NCBI GenBank assembly: GCA_003169975.1
Contig: PNAA01000054.1
Coordinates: 1-64,000, forward strand
Direction: 5' to 3'
Origin: Spartobacteria bacterium
Lineage (GTDB): Bacteria > Verrucomicrobiota > Verrucomicrobiia > Chthoniobacterales > UBA10450
DNA length: 64,000 nt
The notes beneath the pieces were generated by a model that saw only the letters and a list, made by a program, of their open reading frames with translations, did no database searches and was not told the origin of the DNA. Shown here piece by piece: positions 54,528-62,819 of this stretch; the first letter of the stretch is position 1; every line of letters begins with the position of its first letter. A program made the translations under genes and the position numbers.

Positions 54528-55772
54528 TCACCTTCCAGCTCTCGTCCGAGACAGGCTATAGTAACGGCGGGCTTCGGCGTCACGACCCAGCTTTGCGCAG
54601 CAATCTGCGGCCAGCGAGTAAGCGTCGGCCTGGAGTGAGCCATGATCGGCCGTGATTTCAACCCATTTCGTAGCCGCCTCCAGTCCGGCTTCGTAGCGGC
54701 CGAGATCATAATTGCCACGAGCAAGGTAAGGGAGTACGTAAAGCAAAGCAGGCTGCGACTTGAGCAGCCGCCCTTTCAAGTCCTCGGCGAGAGCCTGCTG
54801 CCAGTTGGCGACCGCGGCGCCGATTGCGCCAGCTTGATAGCAGGCCAGACCCCAGTCGGCCCCCATTCGCGCGGCTTCATGGGGAACCGTTTTAGCGAGA
54901 GCAGGGCTTGTCTCGGCCGCGCGCTGCAGCTCCAAGATTGCCGGCTCATACTGGCTTTCGGCACGGAGATCTACGGCACGACTGATAGCGCGTTCGGCCG
55001 AGCCTTCGGCGAGGCCAGCCTGCCTCTGCAGTTGCCCGATCAAGTTATAGACTTCGATCCCGCTCCTGTACCAACGGTCCCACCTCATGGCCTTGCGATA
55101 GTTAGCGATCGCCTGCTCGTTATTGCCTGCGGCTCGAGCAAGAGAGCCGCGATTAAAATAGTATTGCCCGATAAGCGATGGCACGGCCAGGATGGTCAGC
55201 ACACCTACTGGCACAGCGATGAGTGCCAGGCTCGACGCCATCCGCTCGACCGGCAAGCGGCTAACTGCATAACAGGCCACCAGAAATGAGCCAAAGCCAA
55301 AACAATACCAACCCAGCCCGAGGAAAGAAAGCGACGCAGCAAATCGGCCTGAGGGAGTAAGCAGGTCGAGATGTTTTCGGATCGCCTCGGTCGAACCGTA
55401 ATTCTGGGGGAGAGACCTCCTGGTGAACGCTTCGATAACTGGGACAGCCTGATCTTCTTCGCTCAATCGGCGAAGCAAAGGGGGCTGTCTAAAGGTCATC
55501 CGAGTCGGCACGAGCATCCAGTCCGTCAACAGGATCGCGGCCCCGAGGAGAAGCGATCCAAAGTAAAAGGCGACAACGAGGACTGCAATGCCGATCAGGC
55601 CATAAGAAAAATGATGAATATGCGGCACCAACGCCTGCACCGGTAACTCGAAACCGGCAATATTGCGGCTGTAGGAAAACTTAACCCACGTCAGAACGAC
55701 AGAACTAACAACCAGAAAGCTACCGCAAATGAGCAGCCAGTGACTCGCCCAGATTCGGCTGGCAACTTCCAT
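54528..55772 (-). CDS. Membrane protein with C-terminal TPR repeats (copy 2)
   Basis: 414 residues, paralogue of the protein at 31362. Membrane segments lie at about 10-30, 50-85 and 155-205 (LLICGSFLVVSSVVLTWV, GLIGIAVLVVAFYFGSLLL, LTILAVPSLIGQYYF). The shared loop has MTFRQPPLLRRLSEED and LPQNYGSTEAIRK. The TPR part includes LARAAGNNEQAIANYRKAMR, ESQYEPAILELQRAAET, LARGNYDLGRYEAGLEAATK and AKLGRDAEARRYYSLSR. It lacks the N-terminal 40 residues of copy 1. Its presence in this locus links the carrier-protein locus to the polysaccharide locus; role unknown. Confidence 0.78.
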   Translation of the reverse strand: MEVASRIWASHWLLICGSFLVVSSVVLTWVKFSYSRNIAGFELPVQALVPHIHHFSYGLIGIAVLVVAFYFGSLLLGAAILLTDWMLVPTRMTFRQPPLLRRLSEEDQAVPVIEAFTRRSLPQNYGSTEAIRKHLDLLTPSGRFAASLSFLGLGWYCFGFGSFLVACYAVSRLPVERMASSLALIAVPVGVLTILAVPSLIGQYYFNRGSLARAAGNNEQAIANYRKAMRWDRWYRSGIEVYNLIGQLQRQAGLAEGSAERAISRAVDLRAESQYEPAILELQRAAETSPALAKTVPHEAARMGADWGLACYQAGAIGAAVANWQQALAEDLKGRLLKSQPALLYVLPYLARGNYDLGRYEAGLEAATKWVEITADHGSLQADAYSLAADCCAKLGRDAEARRYYSLSRTRAGR

Positions 55773-56262
55773 CTAGCGCTGTATCCAGCTTGCGCGTGAG
55801 AAGGCCGTGAGGGTTTGATTGATGTGTTGCGTCCTGGTCCAGTTCATAGCTCGCTTTTTACGCGACCTTTAATTTCTCTGTCAATCCTCAAATTTTCTTG
55901 CTGTCTAGTTTGGAAGTGTTGGCCAACTGTCAATTTGTTAAGCGCATTTGCCCTCACCTCAATCCTCTCCCTCGGGGCCGTAACGCAGGTCGCCGCGGCG
56001 ACCGAGGCCGGGCCTGCAAAGGAAAACGCGTAGCGCCAGGTGAGGGACTGAGTGACAGAGAACTAACACCACCGTCTAGTTTGGGGTGGACATCTTGTTG
56101 ATTCGTCTCCAATACAGACTTCGGTTTTCCAAGAAACACCCGGCCAGAAAATCAAATATAGTCATCGGAATGATCGCCTGAATCGCAAATGTTGTTTTGG
56201 ATCCGCACAAGGGCGTTGCGGTTCGCTCTGGGTTGCCGCATAATCGCGATCCGAAATCGGCC
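55773..56262. other. 490-base divergent intergenic region with a palindromic element
   Basis: It separates the minus-strand TPR gene and the plus-strand PEP-utilizing enzyme, so promoters for both should lie here. It contains the palindromic element at 55951-56046 and an 11-base direct repeat GTCTAGTTTGG at 55903-55913 and 56074-56084 that flanks the element. No protein-coding gene is supported. Confidence 0.45.
55951..56046. repeat. Palindromic intergenic element (REP/MITE-like)
   Basis: The outer arms CCCTCACCT (55951-55959) and AGGTGAGGG (56038-56046) are exact inverted repeats. The interior holds a perfect 16-bp palindrome, GGTCGCCGCGGCGACC, at 55988-56003. The element begins CCCTCACC, like many widespread bacterial hairpin repeats. 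The direct repeat GTCTAGTTTGG lies about 37 bases outside the left arm and 28 bases outside the right. No transposase is encoded, so if mobile it would be non-autonomous. Confidence 0.55.
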
Positions 56263-59200
56263 ATGGCAACATCTCTTAGTCAGACGCAGTACATTGAGGT
56301 GCTCGGCGCAGGCGCAACCGATCCGGGCTTGCTGGGCGGCAAAGGAGCTTCTCTCTGCCGCCTCGTGAATCTTGGACATCGCGTTCCACCCGGCTTTGTC
56401 ATCACGCGCGACGCTTTTCAAAGCGCCCTCGAAGACATCGGGCTTGCTTCCTCGCTCGACACGCTTGACTCGCTGCTCGCCGGTTCCAAAGACACGACTG
56501 CAACTGCCGAACAAATAAGTCAGAGCATCATTTCCCGCCGGATTCCCTCGCGAATACTCAAGCCGATCATGCAAACGGTCGACGCCTTAAGGCTCTGGGA
56601 GCAGCCTTGCGAAGGCGTGATCGTTCGGTCTTCTGCCACGATTGAGGATGGCAGCGCTCATTCCTTCGCCGGCATTTTTGAATCGATACCGATCAGCACT
56701 CCGGAGGAATTTGAACCGACGGTTCGGAAGATTTGGGCATCCGTTTTCTCGCCGCGCGCCCTCACGTACTTCCGGGAGATTGGGGTTCAGCAGGTACCGG
56801 CGATGGCGGTCGTCGTCCAACGTTTCCTGCGCGCCGAGCGCTCGGGAGTCATGTTCACGCGCTTTGCCGGGCCTGATGGAAGGCAGTGCATTCTCGTCGA
56901 GCACGTCGAGGGAGATTGCGAAAAGCTGGTGAAGGGTGAAGTGACGCCCGAGAGGCTTTGGCTGAACGAGGCAGAAGATGTCCCGGAATTGCTCGAAGGA
57001 CCACTTCGACCCGGACACGTCCGTACCTTGGCTCAGGTCGCCAAACGGCTGGAGGAAAGTTTCGGGGCGCCGCAAGACGTCGAGTGGGTCATCCACGACG
57101 ATGCGCTACACATCGTCCAATCCAGACCGATCACTGCTGCATTCTCCGGCGACGCGAGTGCCGGGCCGGCATCGTCCTTCACCACAACCGCCATCCTCAC
57201 CGGAGTGCCTGCCAGCTCCGGCACAGGATCGGGCGCCGTCCACCTCGTGTTCAACATTGAACAAGCGCTTCAGCTTCAGTCCGGATCGGTGCTCGTAACG
57301 CCGATGACAAATCCCGACATGGTGGTCGCGATGCGAAACTCGGCGGCCATCGTTACGGACGTCGGCGGGATTATTTGTCACGCCGCGATCGTGTCGCGCG
57401 AACTCGGTCTACCTTGCGTCGTCGGAACCGAAACGGCGACGACGACGCTTGTGAACGGAGAGCCCATCACCGTGAATGGATCAACTGGTTGCATCTATCG
57501 AGGCCGCATCGAAACGGAACGTGTGGCGAAGTCATTGGGGCAGGTACAGTGGTCGGACATCTGGTCCGCATGGACGGAGGCCACAAAGGAGAGACCCGAC
57601 CTCGTGCCTATCGTCTCTACAGCGGAGGCATTGAAAGAGATGCCTTCCGGTATCACGAGCGTTGTCCTCGTGCCCGACCTTGACCTGAGAACAAACATGC
57701 ACGGCCTGTGGAACGACCTCGAAGCGCGGCCAGCCGATGCTCGCAAGGCCGCACTCGACAACTACATCACGGTGGTTGCCGGGATCGTTTCGGAACGAGC
57801 GAACTCGAAGTTGTACGTATTGCCGTTAGGCAGCTTGCCTCGTCACGAACTCGGCGAGGCTATCGCGCGAATAGCGAACCCGGCCGTCGCACTTTACGAC
57901 AATGACCGCGCCACTTTTCCGTTGGTATTCAATCCGGGAGTAGCCTGGCCGGACGGATCCGCCGCTGTTCCGCTCGGCTACGCGAGCGACATACGCACCG
58001 GCGCAACAACAACGCGACAAAAAATCGGCGGAATGGACGAGGCGGAATCCGCGGCACTCGACACGATCAAATTCTTCGGCCACAAACCCGGAACCAAGAT
58101 CACGACCATGCCCGCACCCCAGTCCCGGGCGACGTGGTGGGCGGTGCTTCCCGAGTACGCGCGCTTCCACCAGGAATTTGCAACGGTGGCGACGACGGGG
58201 GACTTCGAGTGGCTGGAAGTGCGTCCCGAGCTTGTCCTCTCTGCTCTTTTGAAGTCTCTGGTTCAGCCCGGCTTCGAGATGGTCCCGCGTGTTCTCGGGT
58301 TTCGAAACGTTCCACCGCTCCACATCAAGTGGGTGAAATGCCGCTACCACTTTCGCTCCGACACTTTTGCTCTGGTGTGGCAGTCCATTGTCCGCGCGAC
58401 ATGGAACGAAGCGTTCATGGCTGATTTGATGCGACAGGTCCGTGCTTCCTACGATCGGCTGGCTGAAGTTCTCATCCTATTTCCCACAACTGACGCGGAG
58501 TTGAACGCCACCTCCGGAGATCAGATGGTCGCATTGATCACGTCCTGGTGGCCTCGCTGGGTAAAGTTTTTCGCGCTCTGCTGGTTTATTCAGGCCCAGG
58601 GAGATGACATTCTGTTCCCTTTCATCGACGAGACGGTGAATCACAATCTGAGTTATGTCGGCTCGCCTCCCGCCGATCGGGTGTGGCCCGGTCCCGCTGA
58701 TTTCATCGCGCCGACTACTCCCGTTCTGAGCGGCGCCTACATGGCCGACGTCGCGAGACTGCGCGAAGCGCTGCTCGCGACCGGGCTTCGCACGAGAGAA
58801 GAGGCCGAGTCCGCTCTGGATGCCGGACAACATCTCACCATTGCGCAGAACCTGGCCGAGCACCTCCGGAAATGGCACTGGATGCGCGACCGCGACCTGC
58901 TCTTCGAACCGTGGGATACACGCGGCCGTGTAATCGAGACGGCGCTCAAAACCGATCCGCATACGGTTATGCCTTACGAACTCAATCTGCAGCGCAATAT
59001 CCTCGCGCTGAGCTTCCATTTCGATTTAAGCCACAGCAGCGGCCGCGCGCTTGGGCTGAATCACGCAGCACGTTTCCTCCACGACCTGAATGTCGAAAGG
59101 GAGAATCACCACGTCCTCTGGCTTAAGTATTCGTATCCGCTGCGACAGCTTGCGGTCGAGATCGAGCGGCGCTTGATCGCATGCGGCAGCCTCGATAAGG

Positions 59201-59376
59201 GCGACGTCTTCTTCCTGCAAGCTCCGGAGCTCATTGAAGCGGCGAGGAACCTCCCGGCTCCGTTGACACCGGATCTCGTGTCGAAGGTGAAAAACCGGCG
59301 GAGAGGCTACCTCATCGAAGCCCGGCTTGTCGGCTTGGATGCAGAGCCGGCGCTACCTGAGGATGATTACTACTGA
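56263..59376 (+). CDS. ATP-grasp / PEP-utilizing enzyme (PEP-synthase or rifampin-phosphotransferase-like)
   Basis: 1037 residues from ATG 56263 (MATSLSQTQYIEVLGAG); the frame is open from 56197. Residues 1-300 are the ATP-grasp domain of PEP synthase type (LLGGKGASLCRLVNLGHRVP, VIVRSSATIEDGSAHSFAGI, VMFTRFAGPDGRQCILVE and EWVIHDDALHIVQSRPI). Residues about 315-415 are the swivelling phospho-His domain (LVTPMTNPDMVVAMRN, DVGGIICHAAIVSRELGLPC with His about 373). The long C-terminal part (about 430-1037) is mostly helical and ends with the PEP-utilizing linker pattern (RENHHVLWLKYSYPLR, LDKGDVFFLQAPELIEA). A PEP-binding barrel is not seen. The order ATP-His-helical differs from rifampin phosphotransferase (ATP-substrate-His). 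It likely transfers the ATP beta-phosphate to an unknown acceptor. Confidence 0.85.
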   Translation: MATSLSQTQYIEVLGAGATDPGLLGGKGASLCRLVNLGHRVPPGFVITRDAFQSALEDIGLASSLDTLDSLLAGSKDTTATAEQISQSIISRRIPSRILKPIMQTVDALRLWEQPCEGVIVRSSATIEDGSAHSFAGIFESIPISTPEEFEPTVRKIWASVFSPRALTYFREIGVQQVPAMAVVVQRFLRAERSGVMFTRFAGPDGRQCILVEHVEGDCEKLVKGEVTPERLWLNEAEDVPELLEGPLRPGHVRTLAQVAKRLEESFGAPQDVEWVIHDDALHIVQSRPITAAFSGDASAGPASSFTTTAILTGVPASSGTGSGAVHLVFNIEQALQLQSGSVLVTPMTNPDMVVAMRNSAAIVTDVGGIICHAAIVSRELGLPCVVGTETATTTLVNGEPITVNGSTGCIYRGRIETERVAKSLGQVQWSDIWSAWTEATKERPDLVPIVSTAEALKEMPSGITSVVLVPDLDLRTNMHGLWNDLEARPADARKAALDNYITVVAGIVSERANSKLYVLPLGSLPRHELGEAIARIANPAVALYDNDRATFPLVFNPGVAWPDGSAAVPLGYASDIRTGATTTRQKIGGMDEAESAALDTIKFFGHKPGTKITTMPAPQSRATWWAVLPEYARFHQEFATVATTGDFEWLEVRPELVLSALLKSLVQPGFEMVPRVLGFRNVPPLHIKWVKCRYHFRSDTFALVWQSIVRATWNEAFMADLMRQVRASYDRLAEVLILFPTTDAELNATSGDQMVALITSWWPRWVKFFALCWFIQAQGDDILFPFIDETVNHNLSYVGSPPADRVWPGPADFIAPTTPVLSGAYMADVARLREALLATGLRTREEAESALDAGQHLTIAQNLAEHLRKWHWMRDRDLLFEPWDTRGRVIETALKTDPHTVMPYELNLQRNILALSFHFDLSHSSGRALGLNHAARFLHDLNVERENHHVLWLKYSYPLRQLAVEIERRLIACGSLDKGDVFFLQAPELIEAARNLPAPLTPDLVSKVKNRRRGYLIEARLVGLDAEPALPEDDYY

Positions 59377-59990
59377 TGCCATCACAATCCAAGTTCCTGG
59401 TTATTGAAGGTTGTAACGGCGTCGGCAAAAGTACGATCGCGGAATACCTGTGCGCCCGCGCCGGCGCTTCAACGTTTCACTACCCGCCCGAGTTCGTGAG
59501 CTTTCGCCGCGACGTGCATCTGGATGAGCTGGCGCCGCTTCCCCGGCTTGTCTACTATCTGGCGGCAACATTGCATCTGTCGGACCTCGTGCGCGCTCAA
59601 CTCACACAGAGTCATGTCGTCTGCGATCGTTATCTGGCAAGTCCCCTTTCGCTGATGATCGGCGACTCGGCGATTGAAGAGACGGAGGCTCGCCAACTGA
59701 CGGAACCGTTTGGATCGTACCTGTGCATGCCCGATCTGATTCTCCTGCTGACTGCGGAGCACGCCGCGGCCAGTGCAAGGATTTGCAACCGTTCGCTCAA
59801 GTCAGGCACACTCACGCCGGTCGCGCGAAGAATGCTCGAATCGGAAGAGTTTTTTCAGAAGAGGGAAAATGCTTTTCGCCAGTTGGCGATGAGACTGGGC
59901 CCCGTCGTGGAACTGGATACGACGAACCTCTCGCCCGAAGAGATGTGCAACTCCGCGTGGTCGCTGTTAGCGCCCAAACTTAACTGGTAG
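59376..59990 (+). CDS. Thymidylate-kinase-like P-loop kinase
   Basis: 204 residues. Walker A is LVIEGCNGVGKSTIAEYL (residues 8-25), the DR motif is SHVVCDRYLASPLSLM (about 82-97) and a helical LID region surrounds SARICNRSLKSGTLTPVARR. This is the TMP-kinase branch of P-loop kinases, but the thymidine-binding details are not conserved enough for a tmk call, and tmk is usually not found in such a locus. Start ATG 59376 shares a base with the TGA of the PEP enzyme (TGATG), so translation is coupled. It probably phosphorylates a small molecule in the same pathway. Confidence 0.8.
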   Translation: MPSQSKFLVIEGCNGVGKSTIAEYLCARAGASTFHYPPEFVSFRRDVHLDELAPLPRLVYYLAATLHLSDLVRAQLTQSHVVCDRYLASPLSLMIGDSAIEETEARQLTEPFGSYLCMPDLILLLTAEHAAASARICNRSLKSGTLTPVARRMLESEEFFQKRENAFRQLAMRLGPVVELDTTNLSPEEMCNSAWSLLAPKLNW

Positions 59991-60027
59991 CGGCAGGCTG
60001 CCCAAAGCTGCGTAGGAGCGAAAGACG

Positions 60028-60885
60028 CTAGCGCGACCGGGAAAAGAACCAGGGCCGCGCAGAGGGATCACTTTCGAAAAACTCAAACAGCTTAGTTCCG
60101 ACTTTCAACGCGCCCTGCGCGGAGGGGTGGACGCCGTCCGACTCAAAGTCGCTGCATTCCCAGAGAAGGCCGTCGCTGCGAGGCCTCAAGCCATCGGCCC
60201 ATAGGTAAGGACCCCATGAAACCCAGGGTACCGACCTGTCGGGACTCGGATTGTTGATGCGCTCCTCGATCAACCACTTGACCGCGAATGCGGATTCGTA
60301 CGCGATGGGTTCCGGACTCAAGTCCGATTCCGAATACCCGCCATAGGTCCGGCTGGAGACGTATACAAGTTTCAGCTGCGGAAACTTCGTAATGAGAATT
60401 CCCACGATCGAGCGCAACGTCCGCTGCAGAAGTCGCGCATTTTCCGGAAAACGGCGAGGCTCACGGGCGAGGGCAGTCTTGAGCCATACGACCTGAACCT
60501 GTGCAGTGGATACCTCGCAGCGTTGAAGCTGGCGGTCCACGTTTATCCAATAGTCGCCGAATGGGACGGCAATCTGCGTTGCGGCCGCTCCATCCCGAGC
60601 AACATCGATCATCGATAGGCTGGGGTTTGTGCGCGCGTCAGCGTTAACCAACCGGATGAACTGCGAAAACTCGCGAGACGCGTTGGACATGCCGATGGAG
60701 ATCATGACGATTTTTCCAGAAATCGACGGTTTGCCTTCTCTGTCCACCGGTTGCACTGCCGCGCCCAGCGCCACTCCGGCCTCCTCGTAAGCGGAGGGGG
60801 ATGAGTTTTTTCCATTCGGATAGAGACCGCCCGCAAAGCCGAGATATTGGGCTGATCCAAGATCGGTGAGAGGAGTACCGATCAA
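60028..60885 (-). CDS. SGNH/GDSL-like hydrolase
   Basis: 285 residues. Block I is ISGKIVMISIGMSNASREFS (candidate nucleophile Ser in SIGMSN, about 67), and block V is ESDGVHPSAQGALKVGTKL (Asp-x-x-His, about residue 250). The N-terminal LGFAGGLYPNGKNSSP and the YWINVDRQLQRCEVSTAQVQ and SSRTYGGYSESDLSPEPIAY segments occur in a large group of usually secreted bacterial hydrolases. Here the gene starts at 60885 without a signal peptide and overlaps the upstream gene by four bases, so it would act in the cytosol unless the start is mis-set. Last gene of the minus-strand operon; it may remove an acyl group. Confidence 0.72.
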   Translation of the reverse strand: MIGTPLTDLGSAQYLGFAGGLYPNGKNSSPSAYEEAGVALGAAVQPVDREGKPSISGKIVMISIGMSNASREFSQFIRLVNADARTNPSLSMIDVARDGAAATQIAVPFGDYWINVDRQLQRCEVSTAQVQVVWLKTALAREPRRFPENARLLQRTLRSIVGILITKFPQLKLVYVSSRTYGGYSESDLSPEPIAYESAFAVKWLIEERINNPSPDRSVPWVSWGPYLWADGLRPRSDGLLWECSDFESDGVHPSAQGALKVGTKLFEFFESDPSARPWFFSRSR

Positions 60886-61229
60886 TCGATATGCCTCTCG
60901 ATCACCTTGCCGGTGTAACCGTCCACCTCCAACAAATCACCGTCTTGAAAGAGACTGCGGGCGTCTCGAATGCCCACCGCCGCAGGTATGCCGAACTCGC
61001 GAGCGAGCGTGGTTGCGTGCTGAAGAATCGCGCCTTCCTCGACGACGAGTCCGGCGACCCGCGGGAGCAACGGCGCAAGATGTGGATGGAGGATGCGGAC
61101 AACAAGAATAGAACCTGCCGGAACGGCCATAATGTCTTCGGCATTGCGTATAACGTACGCCTTCCCGCTGGCGCGTCCCGGCGAAGCGCCCAAGCCCGAG
61201 TAGACTGTCGTTGAGGTTTCCGCGCTCAT
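60882..61229 (-). CDS. Stand-alone PEP-utilizing swivelling phospho-histidine domain
   Basis: 115 residues from ATG 61229, which overlaps the stop of the upstream gene (ATGA). The whole protein is one PEP-utilizers 'mobile' domain: YSGLGASPGRASGKAYVI, AGSILVVRILHPHLAPLL, then GLVVEEGAILQHATTLARE with the phospho-carrier histidine (about residue 71), GIPAAVGIRDA and LLEVDGYTGKVIE. In known PEP synthases and rifampin phosphotransferases this domain is fused to ATP-grasp and substrate domains; here it is a separate protein. The separately encoded helical domain just upstream (61226-62356) is its likely partner. An ATP-grasp partner would have to be supplied in trans. Confidence 0.85.
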   Translation of the reverse strand: MSAETSTTVYSGLGASPGRASGKAYVIRNAEDIMAVPAGSILVVRILHPHLAPLLPRVAGLVVEEGAILQHATTLAREFGIPAAVGIRDARSLFQDGDLLEVDGYTGKVIERHID

Positions 61230-62356
61230 GAACTCCCCAGTATCGTCGCAAGCCGGCTCGAATCGACGCCGTGCACTGACAAGTACTCGGTGTTTTCCAT
61301 GTAACGATGACGGCGCGTGTGAATCACCGCTGGATCGGCGATTCCCGCAGCCAATTCGCGAATGTCGAGGAATAACAGATCCGCCAATTGGAACGCGGGG
61401 ATTTTCTGGCGATATCCCGCCGCCAGTTGCTGCAGGAGCGGGATCATGCCGAGATAAAACGCGCGGCGCACATACCAGGTCTCCCGTTCCATAAAATCCA
61501 GCCAAAACCCAAGGACACGCCTGAGGACAGCGATTTTCGCTGGCACATCGATAGTGGACCGAGCGACTGCGGGTCTTTTGGCGAAAGACAAACGCCGGCG
61601 CACTTGTTCTGCATCGACCTCACTGAAGGCCGAGTGGAGCAACCGGACGACATAATTCGGATCTTCATACCCGGGAGCGTCCCATGCCAGCGGACCGAAA
61701 CCTGTTTGACGATTGCAGAACTCGCTAACGAGCTGAAAGACTTCCGCCGGCACGCCGGGCCATTCGCGTTGCAGTCGTTGCGGGGTGTAGTTGAGAACGC
61801 AGCAAGCCTCATACAACGCGAACGTATTTCGCATGAGTTCGGCGCCGGCACTCGTCTCGGGAAAAGGCGGCGGCTCAACATCTCCCGCATCCGCGAGAGC
61901 TCGCAAGAGAACATCCGGAACAAATTTGCTCAAGATTCCATAGGCCAACACAAGGGCCATTCTATTCGCGAGATCTTCGGACAATTTCCTGGCCGCGCCG
62001 TCAAGCGAAGTGGCTGCACGCGCGGCATTCTCGCTCGCATCAACCAAGGCATCGCAGGCGGCGGCGTGCGTCGTGTGCATGAATTCGAGAGTTTCCGGCG
62101 TGAACCACGAGCGTAAGGCTTTAGTCAGCACGGCGACCTGCGATCGATCCAAAAAGAGGTCGCCGTTTTCATCCAGCCGCGCTGGAAAATCCGGCTCGGA
62201 CGTTAGACCGGGCAAACCAATCGTCGTCGCGGCCCGGGCTACCTGACGGAAGAGCGAGCGCTGCAACGGCAAGCCGACGATATGCCGGCGATATGGCTGC
62301 GCGGATCTTGCGGCCGCCTGCGCCATGTTGCCGACTTGCTTGACTTCATCAAGCAT
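61226..62356 (-). CDS. Helical PEP-utilizing-enzyme-like domain protein
   Basis: 376 residues, almost all helical. The last third matches the linker that precedes the swivelling domain in PEP-utilizing enzymes: GFWLDFMERETWYVRRAFYL, GMIPLLQQLAAGYRQK and ADLLFLDIRELAAGI, then ADPAVIHTRRHRYMENTEY. Compare RENHHVLWLKYSYPLR and GDVFFLQAPELIEA in the protein at 56263. No ATP-grasp core and no phospho-histidine are present. Gene order (this protein, then the His domain) reproduces the domain order of rifampin-phosphotransferase-like enzymes, so it reads as a fission of one such enzyme lacking the ATP domain. It overlaps both neighbours. Confidence 0.65.
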   Translation of the reverse strand: MLDEVKQVGNMAQAAARSAQPYRRHIVGLPLQRSLFRQVARAATTIGLPGLTSEPDFPARLDENGDLFLDRSQVAVLTKALRSWFTPETLEFMHTTHAAACDALVDASENAARAATSLDGAARKLSEDLANRMALVLAYGILSKFVPDVLLRALADAGDVEPPPFPETSAGAELMRNTFALYEACCVLNYTPQRLQREWPGVPAEVFQLVSEFCNRQTGFGPLAWDAPGYEDPNYVVRLLHSAFSEVDAEQVRRRLSFAKRPAVARSTIDVPAKIAVLRRVLGFWLDFMERETWYVRRAFYLGMIPLLQQLAAGYRQKIPAFQLADLLFLDIRELAAGIADPAVIHTRRHRYMENTEYLSVHGVDSSRLATILGSS

Positions 62357-62813
62357 CGCCGAGTTCTTTCGCGGTCAGCCGCGGGAAAGCGCCACGGAGG
62401 GCGGCGCGTCGCCCTTCCGGTCCCAGGGCTGACATTCCAAGGCGCTCCGCGTCCTGCGGGTCATAAGCAACGAGATGAATGGAAATCGGCTCAATGACCG
62501 CTCCGGGAAATTTCAAGATCAGCGTCACGGTCTCCGCGCCGGCGGCAAGCATCTCGTCGGGAACGCCAAACTGGTAAACGCCAGGCAACAATTTGTTGTC
62601 GATTTCAACAAAGCTTCCGGCTCGATGCTCGCCCAGCTTCCCTTCGACCAGAGGTATCCGCCGCACTTGAGCTTCTCCTTCGCGAATGTAGGCGGCGCTG
62701 GAGTCCGGAGTCCGCGAGCTCAAACCCGTCTTGCCTGAACGCATGTCAGTCGCGTCGAGGGCATAGACGAGCAGTATCTTCGATGTGGTTCCTTTCTTCA
62801 GTGCGTAGGACAT
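62349..62813 (-). CDS. Small beta-rich protein resembling phage structural proteins (copy A)
   Basis: 154 residues. Order of segments: KKGTTSKILLVYALDATDMR, SGKTGLSSRT, SAAYIREGEAQ, FVEIDNKLLPGVYQFGVPDE, MLAAGAETVTLILKFPGAV and IHLVAYDPQDAERLG. The phrase SGKTGL, then YxREG, then FVEID..PG.Y.F.VPD, then LVAYD is one I associate with uncharacterised structural proteins of tailed phages. A charged C-terminal tail of about 35 residues is added. Its neighbour at 62820 is a paralogue. No capsid, portal or tail gene is present, so the domain seems to have been recruited; role unknown. It overlaps the helical-domain gene by eight bases. Confidence 0.6.
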   Translation of the reverse strand: MSYALKKGTTSKILLVYALDATDMRSGKTGLSSRTPDSSAAYIREGEAQVRRIPLVEGKLGEHRAGSFVEIDNKLLPGVYQFGVPDEMLAAGAETVTLILKFPGAVIEPISIHLVAYDPQDAERLGMSALGPEGRRAALRGAFPRLTAKELGDA

Positions 62814-62819
62814 AAATTT

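Noticed and set aside
43030-59376. A prodiginine/tambjamine or pyoluteorin-like pathway (prolyl-AMP ligase, PCP, acyl-CoA dehydrogenase, PigC-like PEP enzyme, halogenase)
   Set aside because: The ligase-ACP-dehydrogenase trio and a PigC-like ATP-grasp/PEP enzyme are suggestive, but no polyketide synthase, aminotransferase or oxidase partners are visible. The ligases look closer to the exosortase-associated type and occur with decarboxylases. Kept only as an alternative.
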